Position numbers and translations under genes: made by a program
Part shown: positions 1 to 4,798 of the stretch, piece by piece
Position numbering within the stretch: the first letter of the stretch is position 1
How the letters are laid out: every line of letters starts with the position of its first letter
Assembly: GCA_002315765.1 (NCBI GenBank)
Contig: DCIE01000016.1
Span: forward strand, 1 to 6,361
Reading direction: 5' to 3'
From: Ruminococcaceae bacterium UBA1734
GTDB taxonomy: Bacteria; Bacillota; Clostridia; Oscillospirales; Acutalibacteraceae
Length of the DNA stretch: 6,361 bases
The notes under the pieces: generated by a model
Seen by the model: the letters and a program-made list of their open reading frames with translations, nothing else
Databases searched by the model: none
What the model was told of the DNA's origin: nothing

Positions 1-182
1 TTTCCCGTACCGCTGATTGTAAGAGTTCCGTTTGAGTCGAGAACCCAAGTGAGATTATCTTCGCAGGTACCCGAATCAACTGTTTCGGCGGCAGATGAGA
101 CCGAAAATGCCGGCACAGAGCATACTATCAATACTACCGTAAGGAATAAAGATAATAGTTTAAAGTGTCTTTTGTTTTTCAT
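1..182 (-). CDS. Secreted surface protein, N-terminal fragment (BspA/leucine-rich-repeat type)
   Basis: This is the first 60 codons of a gene that runs off the left edge. The ATG at 182-180 has an AGGAGG site (plus-strand cctcct at 190-195) 7 nt upstream, which fixes the start. The product begins MKNKRHFK, followed by a hydrophobic core (LLSLFLTVVLIVCSVPAF, residues 9-26) and a small-residue stretch ending in SSAAE. This is a typical Sec signal peptide, probably cleaved near residue 32. The mature start has SGTCEDNLTWVLDSNGTL followed by TISGTG. From family knowledge, this pattern often precedes BspA-like (LRR_5) repeats in exported proteins of gut Clostridia. The repeats themselves lie outside the window, so the class is inferred from about 25 mature residues. 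The protein is probably a cell-surface or secreted adhesin-like protein. It is divergent from the XRE regulator and its promoter carries that regulator's presumed operator. Confidence 0.72.
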   Translation of the reverse strand, partial: MKNKRHFKLLSLFLTVVLIVCSVPAFSVSSAAETVDSGTCEDNLTWVLDSNGTLTISGTG

Positions 183-250
183 TTTTATACCTCCTGATTT
201 TGTAAAAACCATACACTGAAAATGCATAATTTTTCTCATATTACAAACAT

Positions 251-279
251 ATTATATGACAAACTGTCATATATGTCAA
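251..279 (-). promoter_or_regulatory. Sigma-A promoter of the surface-protein gene
   Basis: On the minus strand, TTGACA (279-274) and TATAAT (256-251) are both perfect consensus boxes separated by exactly 17 nt. Transcription should start near 244, giving an untranslated leader of about 60 nt before the ATG at 182. The palindrome at 253-273 fills most of the spacer and overlaps the -10 box. A bound repressor would therefore block RNA polymerase directly. A promoter this strong is expected to need a repressor. Confidence 0.85.
253..273. promoter_or_regulatory. Operator O1, perfect palindrome in the surface-gene promoter
   Basis: The 9-bp arms TATATGACA and TGTCATATA flank a 3-nt centre (AAC). 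It lies between the -35 and -10 boxes of the minus-strand promoter. The core ATGACA-N3-TGTCAT recurs as O2 at 289-303. Its size and symmetry suit a dimeric XRE (Cro/CI-like) protein, and such a protein is encoded directly downstream. The assignment to that regulator is inferred from position and repetition. Confidence 0.75.
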
Positions 280-288
280 CACAAAAAT

Positions 289-303
289 ATGACATACTGT
301 CAT
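289..303. promoter_or_regulatory. Operator O2, second palindrome copy next to the XRE gene
   Basis: ATGACA-TAC-TGTCAT repeats the core of O1, and one further base pair of similarity runs leftwards (ATATGACA in both). The centres of O1 (263) and O2 (296) are 33 bp apart, about three helical turns, so two dimers would sit on the same DNA face. O2 ends 12 nt before the XRE start codon and abuts its ribosome site. It probably serves autoregulation. I could not identify a convincing plus-strand promoter around it. Confidence 0.7.
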
Positions 304-315
304 TGAGGCGATGGT

Positions 316-528
316 ATGAAAAACAATCTAAAAACATTGAGAAAAAACCGAGGATTAACACAAATCAACTTACAAATGAAAACCGGTATTGAACAGGCTT
401 TGCTTTCAAAGTTTGAAAACGGAGAAAGGATGCCTCCAACAGAAACCCTGATACGACTTGCCGATTTTTACAATGTCAGCATAGATTACATTTTAGCGAG
501 AACCGACAACCCGAATATAAACAAATAA
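316..528 (+). CDS. XRE-family helix-turn-helix repressor (70 aa)
   Basis: The product is a small cytoplasmic DNA-binding protein made of a single HTH_3 (Cro/CI, XRE) domain covering almost its whole length. Residues 3-13 form helix 1 (NNLKTLRKNRG). LTQINLQMKTG (14-24) corresponds to the positioning helix, and IEQALLSKFENGERMP (25-40) contains the recognition helix plus the typical S-x-x-E-N-G turn. TETLIRLADFYNVSIDYIL (42-60) matches the closing helices of the family. There is no ligand-binding, peptidase or membrane domain, so the signal that relieves repression is not visible. The start is set by GAGG at 305-308, 7 nt before ATG 316; the nearer ATG at 311 is out of frame and hits a stop after two codons. 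It is divergent from the surface-protein gene, with two palindromes between them, which suggests a local repressor and autorepressor. Confidence 0.88.
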   Translation: MKNNLKTLRKNRGLTQINLQMKTGIEQALLSKFENGERMPPTETLIRLADFYNVSIDYILARTDNPNINK

Positions 529-552
529 AACAATCCTTATGTCCCAATAACG

Positions 553-596
553 AAAAAACCGTCCTATCTATAAGACAAGACGGATGATTTTTATTT
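553..596. terminator. Bidirectional terminator between the XRE gene and the uracil permease
   Basis: CCGTC (559-563) pairs with GACGG (579-583). An inner TCT/AGA pairing is separated from the outer stem by a symmetrical internal loop. Six A at 553-558 give a U-tract on the minus strand, so it should end the pyrR-permease transcript arriving from the right. On the plus strand the stem is followed by ATGATTTTTATTT, a weaker U-rich tail for the XRE transcript. The two genes converge here with a gap of 79 nt. Confidence 0.75.
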
Positions 597-607
597 GACC
601 GAAGTTA

Positions 608-1945
608 TCAGTCTTTCTTTTTGCTTCCTAAAACAAGGTTTGTGATGATACCTAAGATAAGAGCACAGGCAATAGAGGTTAAGGTAACCTTACCGAAGGA
701 TACCGAAAGTCCGCCGATACCGCAGATAAGAATAACTGCAACAACAAACAAGTTGCGGTTGTCGTTCAAATCAACATCCTGAATCATCTTAAGACCGGAT
801 ACTGCGATAAATCCGTAAAGGGTGATACAAACACCGCCCATTACACAGTTAGGAATAGTGGCAAGGAATGTAACAAAAGGTCCGAAGAAGGAAATTACAA
901 TTGCCATAATAGCAGTTGTAAGAATTGTTACAACCGAAGCATTTCCGGTAATGGCAACACAACCGACAGACTCGCCGTATGTAGTGTTGGGACAACCGCC
1001 GAAGAATGCACCGAACATTGAACCTACACCATCACCTAAAAGTGTTCTGTGAAGTCCCGGCTCCTCTAAAAGGTCCTGACCGATTACAGAAGAAAGGTTC
1101 TTATGGTCGGCAATATGCTCTGCAAATACAACGAATGCAACAGGAATATATGCTACTGCAACGGTTGCGATATATTCGCCGTTAATAGCCTTAAAGCCCT
1201 TAAATGCTTCAATAAATGTAAACTCGGGAACAGCGAAGATTGACATATCCTTGAACACTGCAAAGTTTATAACCTTTAAAGCATCGTTGCCGGTCTTGAT
1301 ACCGATTACGGTAAAGATAGCGGCAGCGGCATATCCTGCCAAAATACCGATAATGAAAGGAATAAGCTTAATCATCTTTTTGCCGAATACAGAACAAATA
1401 ACTACTGTAAAGAGGGTTACAAGTCCGCAAATTAAGCAAACATAAACACTTGCAAGTGAATTGCCTTCGGCATCAAGCACCTTACCTACCTGAAGGTCGC
1501 CTACTGCATTTCCTGCAAGAGAAAGACCGATAATCGAAACTGTAGGTCCGATAACGACAGCAGGCATAAGCTTGTTAATCCAATTAACACCTGCAACCTT
1601 AACAACAAGAGCAATAACAACATATACAAGACCTGCGAAAACTGCACCGATTAAAATTCCGGCATAGCCAACGCTTGTGCTTACTGCACCGCCGAATGCT
1701 GCGAACATTGAGCCTAAGAAAGCGAATGAAGAGCCTAAGAAAACAGGGCTCTTAAATTTTGTGAAGAGAAGATATACAAGTGTTCCCACACCTGCACCGA
1801 AAAGTGCTGCCGATTGGGACATACCGTTACCAACGATAGACGGTACTGCGATTGTAGCCGCAAGAATTGCAAGTAACTGCTGGAATGCGAAAACGATCAA
1901 TTGACCGAATTTCGGTTTGTCTTTTACACCATAGACAAGATTCAT
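608..1945 (-). CDS. uraA: Uracil permease, NCS2 nucleobase:cation symporter
   Basis: This 445-residue integral membrane protein probably imports uracil with protons across the cytoplasmic membrane. It is almost entirely hydrophobic, consistent with the 14-segment NCS2 fold. Family marks include QQLLAILAATIAVPSIVG near the N-terminus (22-39), GSSFAFLGS (71-79), AEHIADHKNLS (275-285) and PNTTYGESVG (319-328). By family knowledge, the glutamates in the last two motifs (E276, E325) correspond to the proton/substrate residues of E. coli UraA, and NTTYGE favours uracil over purine carriers. A GVCITLYGFIAVSGL stretch (371-385) and a short charged SKKKD tail complete the usual layout. GGAGG (plus 1954-1958) lies 8 nt before the ATG. 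It follows pyrR by 82 nt on the same strand, the same order as the Bacillus pyrR-pyrP pair, so pyrP is an equally valid symbol. Confidence 0.93.
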   Translation of the reverse strand: MNLVYGVKDKPKFGQLIVFAFQQLLAILAATIAVPSIVGNGMSQSAALFGAGVGTLVYLLFTKFKSPVFLGSSFAFLGSMFAAFGGAVSTSVGYAGILIGAVFAGLVYVVIALVVKVAGVNWINKLMPAVVIGPTVSIIGLSLAGNAVGDLQVGKVLDAEGNSLASVYVCLICGLVTLFTVVICSVFGKKMIKLIPFIIGILAGYAAAAIFTVIGIKTGNDALKVINFAVFKDMSIFAVPEFTFIEAFKGFKAINGEYIATVAVAYIPVAFVVFAEHIADHKNLSSVIGQDLLEEPGLHRTLLGDGVGSMFGAFFGGCPNTTYGESVGCVAITGNASVVTILTTAIMAIVISFFGPFVTFLATIPNCVMGGVCITLYGFIAVSGLKMIQDVDLNDNRNLFVVAVILICGIGGLSVSFGKVTLTSIACALILGIITNLVLGSKKKD

Positions 1946-1966
1946 AATTTTTTCCTCCGTATTTTA

Positions 1967-1978
1967 CACCCTCGGGTG
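1967..1978 (-). other. Small GC hairpin just upstream of the permease ribosome site
   Basis: CACCC and GGGTG form a short stem (realistically 4 bp with a CGAG loop) in an otherwise AT-rich pyrR-permease gap. On the minus strand it ends 8 nt upstream of the GGAGG site and has no U-tract after it, so it is not a terminator for this operon. On the plus strand it is followed by six T, so it could stop antisense transcripts. It does not have the CNGNGA loop of a PyrR site. Confidence 0.4.
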
Positions 1979-1985
1979 CTTTTTT

Positions 1986-2011
1986 ATATAAAAGCATTAC
2001 TGCTTTATATA
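1986..2011 (-). other. AT-rich hairpin in the pyrR-permease gap
   Basis: AAAGCA (1991-1996) pairs perfectly with TGCTTT (2001-2006) around a 4-nt loop. The stem continues through five A/T pairs on each side if one unpaired A at 1990 is allowed as a bulge. It lies 17 nt after the pyrR stop codon. It may be an mRNA-stabilising or processing element between the two genes. No function is demonstrated by sequence alone. Confidence 0.45.
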
Positions 2012-2027
2012 CATATATATATAGGCG

Positions 2028-2564
2028 CTATTCAAAAAGCTCAACCGAAATGCGGTCGTCAAAAGGCGGAAAATTAACCGCTATTCTTTCGCTTTTTGAT
2101 GTGGGGACATTTTTGCCCACATAATCGCCCCTTATGGGAAGCTCTCTATGGCCTCGGTCGACCAAAACCGCCAACTGAATAGAAGCAGGCCTGCCGATTG
2201 CCATAATGGCTTCCATAGCTGCCCTAACGGTTCGACCGGTGTATAAAACATCGTCAACCAAAATAATAGTCTTTCCGTTTACCTCAAAATCAAACTCAGG
2301 TGGCTTGGCAACCGGGTCCTTTGAAATAAGGGAAAGGTCATCTCGGTAAAATGTAATATCTAAAACTCCGCAGGGAATTTGGGCATTTTCGATTTGGAAA
2401 ATGTTCTCGGCAATTTTCTCGGCTATGGGGATTCCCCTTCGCTTTACTCCGATTATACATAAATTATCCGAACCGCTGTTCTTTTCGAGAATTTCGTGAG
2501 AAATACGCTTTAATGCTCTTGATACAGCAGGTTCATCCATAATGGTCGCTTTATATAAGGACAT
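2028..2564 (-). CDS. pyrR: PyrR, pyrimidine operon attenuation regulator / uracil phosphoribosyltransferase
   Basis: PyrR binds its own mRNA leader when UMP is plentiful and promotes early termination. Family members also convert uracil plus PRPP to UMP, usually weakly. The 178-residue product is close to the 181 residues of Bacillus PyrR. The N-terminal KATIMDEPAVSRALKRISHE resembles the Bacillus start. GVKRRGIPIAE (39-49) and DITFYRDDLS (69-78) are conserved core segments. IILVDDVLYTGRT (100-112) is the PRPP-binding loop, and RPASIQLAVLVDRGHRELPI (125-144) with GKNVPTSKSE (150-159) are near-diagnostic. I chose the ATG at 2564 because AGGAGG sits 7 nt upstream. The open frame extends to a TTG at 2615, but that extension would cover the leader terminator and lacks family similarity. 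A promoter and attenuator precede it, and the uracil permease follows. Confidence 0.96.
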   Translation of the reverse strand: MSLYKATIMDEPAVSRALKRISHEILEKNSGSDNLCIIGVKRRGIPIAEKIAENIFQIENAQIPCGVLDITFYRDDLSLISKDPVAKPPEFDFEVNGKTIILVDDVLYTGRTVRAAMEAIMAIGRPASIQLAVLVDRGHRELPIRGDYVGKNVPTSKSERIAVNFPPFDDRISVELFE

Positions 2565-2571
2565 AAAATCT

Positions 2572-2577
2572 CCTCCT
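2572..2577 (-). promoter_or_regulatory. Ribosome binding site that fixes the pyrR start
   Basis: AGGAGG on the minus strand is 7 nt from the ATG at 2564. It lies just beyond the terminator tail, so translation is possible only when transcription reads through the attenuator. This argues against the longer TTG-initiated frame. Confidence 0.85.
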
Positions 2578-2587
2578 TTTAGGCAAT

Positions 2588-2612
2588 AAAAAAACCGCGC
2601 AAAACTGCACGG
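2588..2612 (-). terminator. Attenuator terminator in the pyrR leader
   Basis: In the RNA, CCGUGCA (2612-2606) pairs with UGCGCGG (2601-2595), seven pairs including one G-U, around a GUUU loop. Seven U follow (2594-2588). This is a classic intrinsic terminator placed before the ribosome site of pyrR. Its 5' arm is shared with the antiterminator, as expected for conditional termination. Confidence 0.88.
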
Positions 2613-2667
2613 CAAAAATTACATCATCATACGGAAAGCCCGTATATACATATATAATACCTTGCCG
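2610..2667 (-). promoter_or_regulatory. Antiterminator of the pyrR leader
   Basis: CGGCAAGG (2667-2660) can pair with UUUUGCCG (2617-2610): six Watson-Crick pairs plus two G-U. This uses the 3' side of the PyrR-binding hairpin and the 5' arm of the terminator, so the three structures are mutually exclusive in the expected order. A perfect 6-bp hairpin, AUACGG/CCGUAU (2645-2640 with 2634-2629), sits within the enclosed loop. Confidence 0.75.
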
Positions 2668-2691
2668 GCATCACTGTACCGAAATTAAAGG
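2660..2691 (-). promoter_or_regulatory. PyrR-binding hairpin (anti-antiterminator)
   Basis: In the RNA, CGGUA (2681-2677) and UGCCG (2670-2666) form a stem around the hexaloop CAGUGA. CCUU (2691-2688) pairs with AAGG (2663-2660) as a lower stem, leaving a UAAUUU / GC internal bulge. The known PyrR consensus is ARUCCNGNGAGGYU, with a CNGNGA hexaloop above a four-pair stem that includes a U-G pair. The loop and the U-G pair are matched here, while the closing pair is A-U instead of C-G. When UMP-bound PyrR holds this hairpin, the antiterminator cannot form and the terminator does. Confidence 0.82.
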
Positions 2692-2707
2692 GATTTTGTC
2701 TAAAGAC

Positions 2708-2736
2708 AGTATATCACATAACCCAAAGAATGTAAA
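2708..2736 (-). promoter_or_regulatory. Promoter of the pyrR-permease operon
   Basis: TTTACA (2736-2731), a 17-nt spacer and TATACT (2713-2708) each match the sigma-A consensus at five of six positions. A TG one base upstream of the -10 box makes it an extended -10 promoter. The start point should be near 2701, giving a leader of about 137 nt that contains the whole attenuator. Confidence 0.82.
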
Positions 2737-2943
2737 GTGTTTTTTTGTAATATTAAATATTTTTTTGTAAAAAATAGGAATAAAGCCCTTTATGCAAGGC
2801 TATTGCGTGATTTTGTATGCTTGAACAAGATATTTTACAAAAATTGTCAAAACCGTGAGAATTACAAATGTTACAAAGTTGTAATAATTGGGTTTCTTGT
2901 AACAATTTCGTTATTTTGCACAAAAACAACCTGTTTTTTTCAT
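2737..2943. other. AT-rich intergenic stretch with repeated TGTAA half-sites
   Basis: There is no credible gene here. Open frames on both strands lack ribosome sites and family similarity. TGTAA(A/T/C) or its complement occurs at 2746-2751, 2766-2771, 2834-2839, 2861-2866, 2870-2875, 2880-2885 and 2898-2903. Two copies form the palindrome TTACAA-AG-TTGTAA (2871-2884). The half-sites resemble those of the WalR (YycF) wall-stress regulator, but the canonical direct repeat with 5-nt spacing is absent. It lies between the divergent pyrR and 3D-protein promoters. Confidence 0.5.
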
Positions 2944-2972
2944 TTGACATTTCATAAAATCGTGAATATAAT
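2944..2972 (+). promoter_or_regulatory. Sigma-A promoter of the 3D-protein gene
   Basis: TTGACA (2944-2949) and TATAAT (2967-2972) are both perfect and lie exactly 17 nt apart. The expected start is near 2979, giving a leader of about 70 nt. This is one of two perfect consensus promoters in the window. Confidence 0.87.
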
Positions 2973-3047
2973 GCCTTACAGTTTGAGGAAACAGCAGTTC
3001 AAAACATAAAAACGCAAATAGCTGTAACTTAAAAAAGGAGTCGTTTG

Positions 3048-4169
3048 ATGATATCGAAAATGAGCAATTATGCAAAAAGTATTTTTTGCGTTGGCATTAG
3101 AGAAATCAAAAAATTCAGCAGAATATCCTTAGCACTTATTCTTTGTGCTGCATCTCTTTTCTCCGCCGAGATGTTAAGAACTTCGGTAAACACCTTTAAT
3201 ATCTATGACGGAAATACAACCACATCTGTTCACACTGTAAGAGGAAGCGTTCAGGCTGCTCTTAACTGTGTAAATCTTCAATCGGAAGATTATAGTGTCG
3301 TTTATACTGAAAAAAGCGGAAATGTAACCAATGTTCGTGTCGAGTATAAATTCCCTGTATATATAATTTTGAAGGATTCCTATAAAACGGTTAAAACCAA
3401 AAGTGCCACCGTTGCCGAAATCTTAAGAAATGCAGGATTTTCTCCCAACGAATATGATATGGCAGAGCCTTCTTTGGACACCCTTATTACAGAAGAAACC
3501 TTTATTTATTATAGCGATGTGGAATATGTTTCGGGAAGTTATACCGAATCAATACCATACGAAACCAAAACGGTTTATTCCTCAAAGCAAAAAAAGGGTG
3601 TAAATACCGTTATTGCCGGAACAGAGGGTAAAAAACAAATTAACTATACCAATAAGGTTGTTGACGGCAAGGTAGTTGAAACGGTTGTTGACGATACGAT
3701 TGTTCTTGCCGAAGCAAAAAACGGTAAAAAAATCGTAGGTACTGCCTCGGCGAATAAAACGGTAAAGAAAACGGTAAAGAAACAGGCTGTTAAAACAAGC
3801 GAAAGTGTTAAAAGCGTTTCCCGCCTTACCCCCGAGACACCTATAAAGCTTGATAAAAACGGAAACCCCGTAAACTATAAGAAGAAAATAACAACCGGTG
3901 CCACAGGATATACCTATACCGGACACAAATGTGCCACAGGCGTAACACCTAAGCCGGGATATATTGCGGTTAACCCGAGGGTTATTCCATACGGCACTAA
4001 AATGTATATTAAAACCACTGACGGTGCTTATATATACGGATACGCCGTTGCTGCCGATACCGGCGGATTTGTCAGAAGCAGACCTAATAATGTTGACCTT
4101 TTCTTCTCCACAAGAAGTGCTTGTATTAACTTCGGCAGAAGAGATGTTGAAATTTATATTCTCGAGTGA
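3048..4169 (+). CDS. Exported DUF348-G5-3D domain protein, probable peptidoglycan hydrolase (YabE-like)
   Basis: The 373-residue protein has a basic N-terminus and a hydrophobic segment (about 26-42) acting as signal or anchor. Two DUF348-like modules follow. The first, around 48-100, includes IYDGNTTTSVHTVRGSVQAA; the second, around 103-157, includes TVAEILRNAGF and PSLDTLI. A G5-type segment (about 159-233) and a Lys/Thr/Val-rich linker (237-258) lead to a C-terminal 3D domain (about 283-373). The 3D mark is AVAADTGG (333-340), with the three aspartates probably D337, D350 and D366. In Bacillus, YabE has this layout, and 3D domains resemble the double-psi barrel of MltA-type lytic transglycosylases, so wall cleavage is the likely role. 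GGAG at 3037-3040 lies 7 nt from ATG 3048; a TTG at 3045 is also in frame but too close to it. The gene has its own promoter and terminator. Confidence 0.85.
   Translation: MISKMSNYAKSIFCVGIREIKKFSRISLALILCAASLFSAEMLRTSVNTFNIYDGNTTTSVHTVRGSVQAALNCVNLQSEDYSVVYTEKSGNVTNVRVEYKFPVYIILKDSYKTVKTKSATVAEILRNAGFSPNEYDMAEPSLDTLITEETFIYYSDVEYVSGSYTESIPYETKTVYSSKQKKGVNTVIAGTEGKKQINYTNKVVDGKVVETVVDDTIVLAEAKNGKKIVGTASANKTVKKTVKKQAVKTSESVKSVSRLTPETPIKLDKNGNPVNYKKKITTGATGYTYTGHKCATGVTPKPGYIAVNPRVIPYGTKMYIKTTDGAYIYGYAVAADTGGFVRSRPNNVDLFFSTRSACINFGRRDVEIYILE
3756..3779 (+). repeat. 12-bp tandem duplication in the 3D-protein linker
   Basis: AAAACGGTAAAG occurs twice in direct tandem, with a partial third copy starting AAAC. 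It encodes KTVK-KTVK within the basic linker between the G5 and 3D domains. The length is a multiple of three, so copy-number change would alter linker length without shifting the frame. Confidence 0.75.
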
Positions 4170-4183
4170 TTTTTTAATCTCAC

Positions 4184-4209
4184 ACGGCTGTTTTTTGCAG
4201 CCGTTTTTT
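4184..4209 (+). terminator. Terminator of the 3D-protein gene
   Basis: ACGGCTG (4184-4190) pairs perfectly with CAGCCGT (4198-4204) around a T-rich 7-nt loop, followed by a run of T to 4209. It begins 15 nt after the stop codon and ends 15 nt before the greA -35 box, so it separates the two transcription units. Confidence 0.92.
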
Positions 4210-4223
4210 ATTTATTTCCATAC

Positions 4224-4252
4224 TTGACTTTTTTGGGGAATGATAATATAAT
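4224..4252 (+). promoter_or_regulatory. Promoter of greA (and probably lysS)
   Basis: TTGACT (4224-4229, five of six) and a perfect TATAAT (4247-4252) are separated by 17 nt. The expected start is near 4259, leaving a leader of about 55 nt before the TTG start codon of greA. Confidence 0.85.
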
Positions 4253-4265
4253 ATGTAGGTCTATG

Positions 4266-4279
4266 GGTGCAAGGGCACC
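4266..4279 (+). other. Leader hairpin in the greA 5' untranslated region
   Basis: GGTGC (4266-4270) pairs with GCACC (4275-4279) around an AAGG loop, only a few bases after the predicted transcript start. A U-rich stretch (ATTATTATTCTTTT) follows but begins about 5 nt after the stem and is interrupted, so it is a poor intrinsic terminator. It could protect the 5' end of the mRNA or cause RNA polymerase pausing. Confidence 0.5.
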
Positions 4280-4297
4280 GGCAATTATTATTCTTTT

Positions 4298-4305
4298 AAA
4301 GGTGG
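4298..4305 (+). promoter_or_regulatory. Ribosome binding site supporting the TTG start of greA
   Basis: AAAGGTGG matches the AAAGGAGG anti-Shine-Dalgarno complement at seven of eight positions and lies 8 nt before TTG 4314. No in-frame ATG fits both this spacing and the GreA family N-terminus. Confidence 0.8.
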
Positions 4306-4313
4306 TTATTAAA

Positions 4314-4787
4314 TTGGCTAAAACTTTTAAGGTTACTGCTGACGGACTTAAAAATCTGCAGGACGAATTGGAGAATTTAAAAACCGTAGGTCGTGCTGAT
4401 ATTGCAGAAAAAATCAAGGTTGCAAGAGGTTACGGAGACTTATCCGAAAACAGCGAATATGACGAAGCAAAAAACGAGCAGGCAAAAATCGAAGCAAGAA
4501 TTGTGGAGATTGAGGCAATGCTTAAGAATGTTGAAATAATCGCCGATATTAAAGGTGCCGCAAAGAGTGTTGTTGTAGGTGCGAAGGTAACGGTTTTCGA
4601 CCAGGAATTTGACGAGGAATGTACCTATAAAATCGTAGGCTCTACCGAGGCTAACCCAATGGAGCAAAAGATTTCCGATGAATCCCCTGTAGGCAAGGCT
4701 CTTTTAGGCAAAAAAGCAGGTGATGAGGTTTTGGTTGAAACCCCTGCCGGAGAAATTAAATTAAAAATTCTTAAAATTTCAAAGTAA
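4314..4787 (+). CDS. greA: Transcription elongation factor GreA
   Basis: GreA enters the secondary channel of RNA polymerase and stimulates cleavage of backtracked transcripts. The 157-residue product has the usual length (E. coli 158). The N-terminal coiled coil covers about residues 1-75. Its tip carries ARGYGDLSENSEYDEAK (37-53), with the acidic pair D42/E45 that by family knowledge positions the catalytic metal (D41/E44 in E. coli). The C-terminal FKBP-like domain (about 80-157) has ISDESPVGKALLGKKAGDEV (120-139). The start is the TTG at 4314, supported by the ribosome site and the MAKTFKVTADGL N-terminus typical of the family; longer in-frame starts would fall in the promoter. It has its own promoter, and lysS follows after 93 nt. 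greA beside lysS is a neighbourhood seen in other Clostridia. Confidence 0.96.
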   Translation: MAKTFKVTADGLKNLQDELENLKTVGRADIAEKIKVARGYGDLSENSEYDEAKNEQAKIEARIVEIEAMLKNVEIIADIKGAAKSVVVGAKVTVFDQEFDEECTYKIVGSTEANPMEQKISDESPVGKALLGKKAGDEVLVETPAGEIKLKILKISK

Positions 4788-4798
4788 TTTATTTTTCA

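Noticed and set aside
822..1904. Plus-strand open frames at 822-1052, 1251-1445 and 1677-1904.
   Set aside because: They are antisense to the uracil permease, lack ribosome sites, and their composition simply mirrors the opposite strand of membrane-protein codons.
1967..1985. The CACCC/GGGTG hairpin plus T-run as a terminator of a plus-strand gene.
   Set aside because: No plus-strand gene ends nearby, and the stem is only 4 bp when a realistic loop is allowed.
2565..2615. A longer pyrR starting from TTG at 2615.
   Set aside because: The extension covers the attenuator terminator and ribosome site. ATG 2564 has ideal AGGAGG spacing and matches the family N-terminus.
2737..3009. A 90-codon plus-strand open frame between pyrR and the 3D-protein gene, and a 65-codon one on the minus strand (2753-2950).
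   Set aside because: No ribosome site, odd composition rich in Phe, Cys, Lys and Asn as expected from AT-rich noncoding DNA, and the plus-strand frame runs through a perfect promoter at 2944-2972.
4224..4313. A longer greA starting from TTG at 4224.
   Set aside because: That TTG is the -35 box of the greA promoter, and the extra 30 residues are not GreA-like. TTG 4314 has a good ribosome site.
3582..4667. Other shadow frames at 3582-3926 (minus), 3964-4227 (plus), 4208-4417 (minus) and 4440-4667 (minus).
   Set aside because: They overlap well-supported genes for the 3D protein and greA and have no ribosome site or recognisable family.
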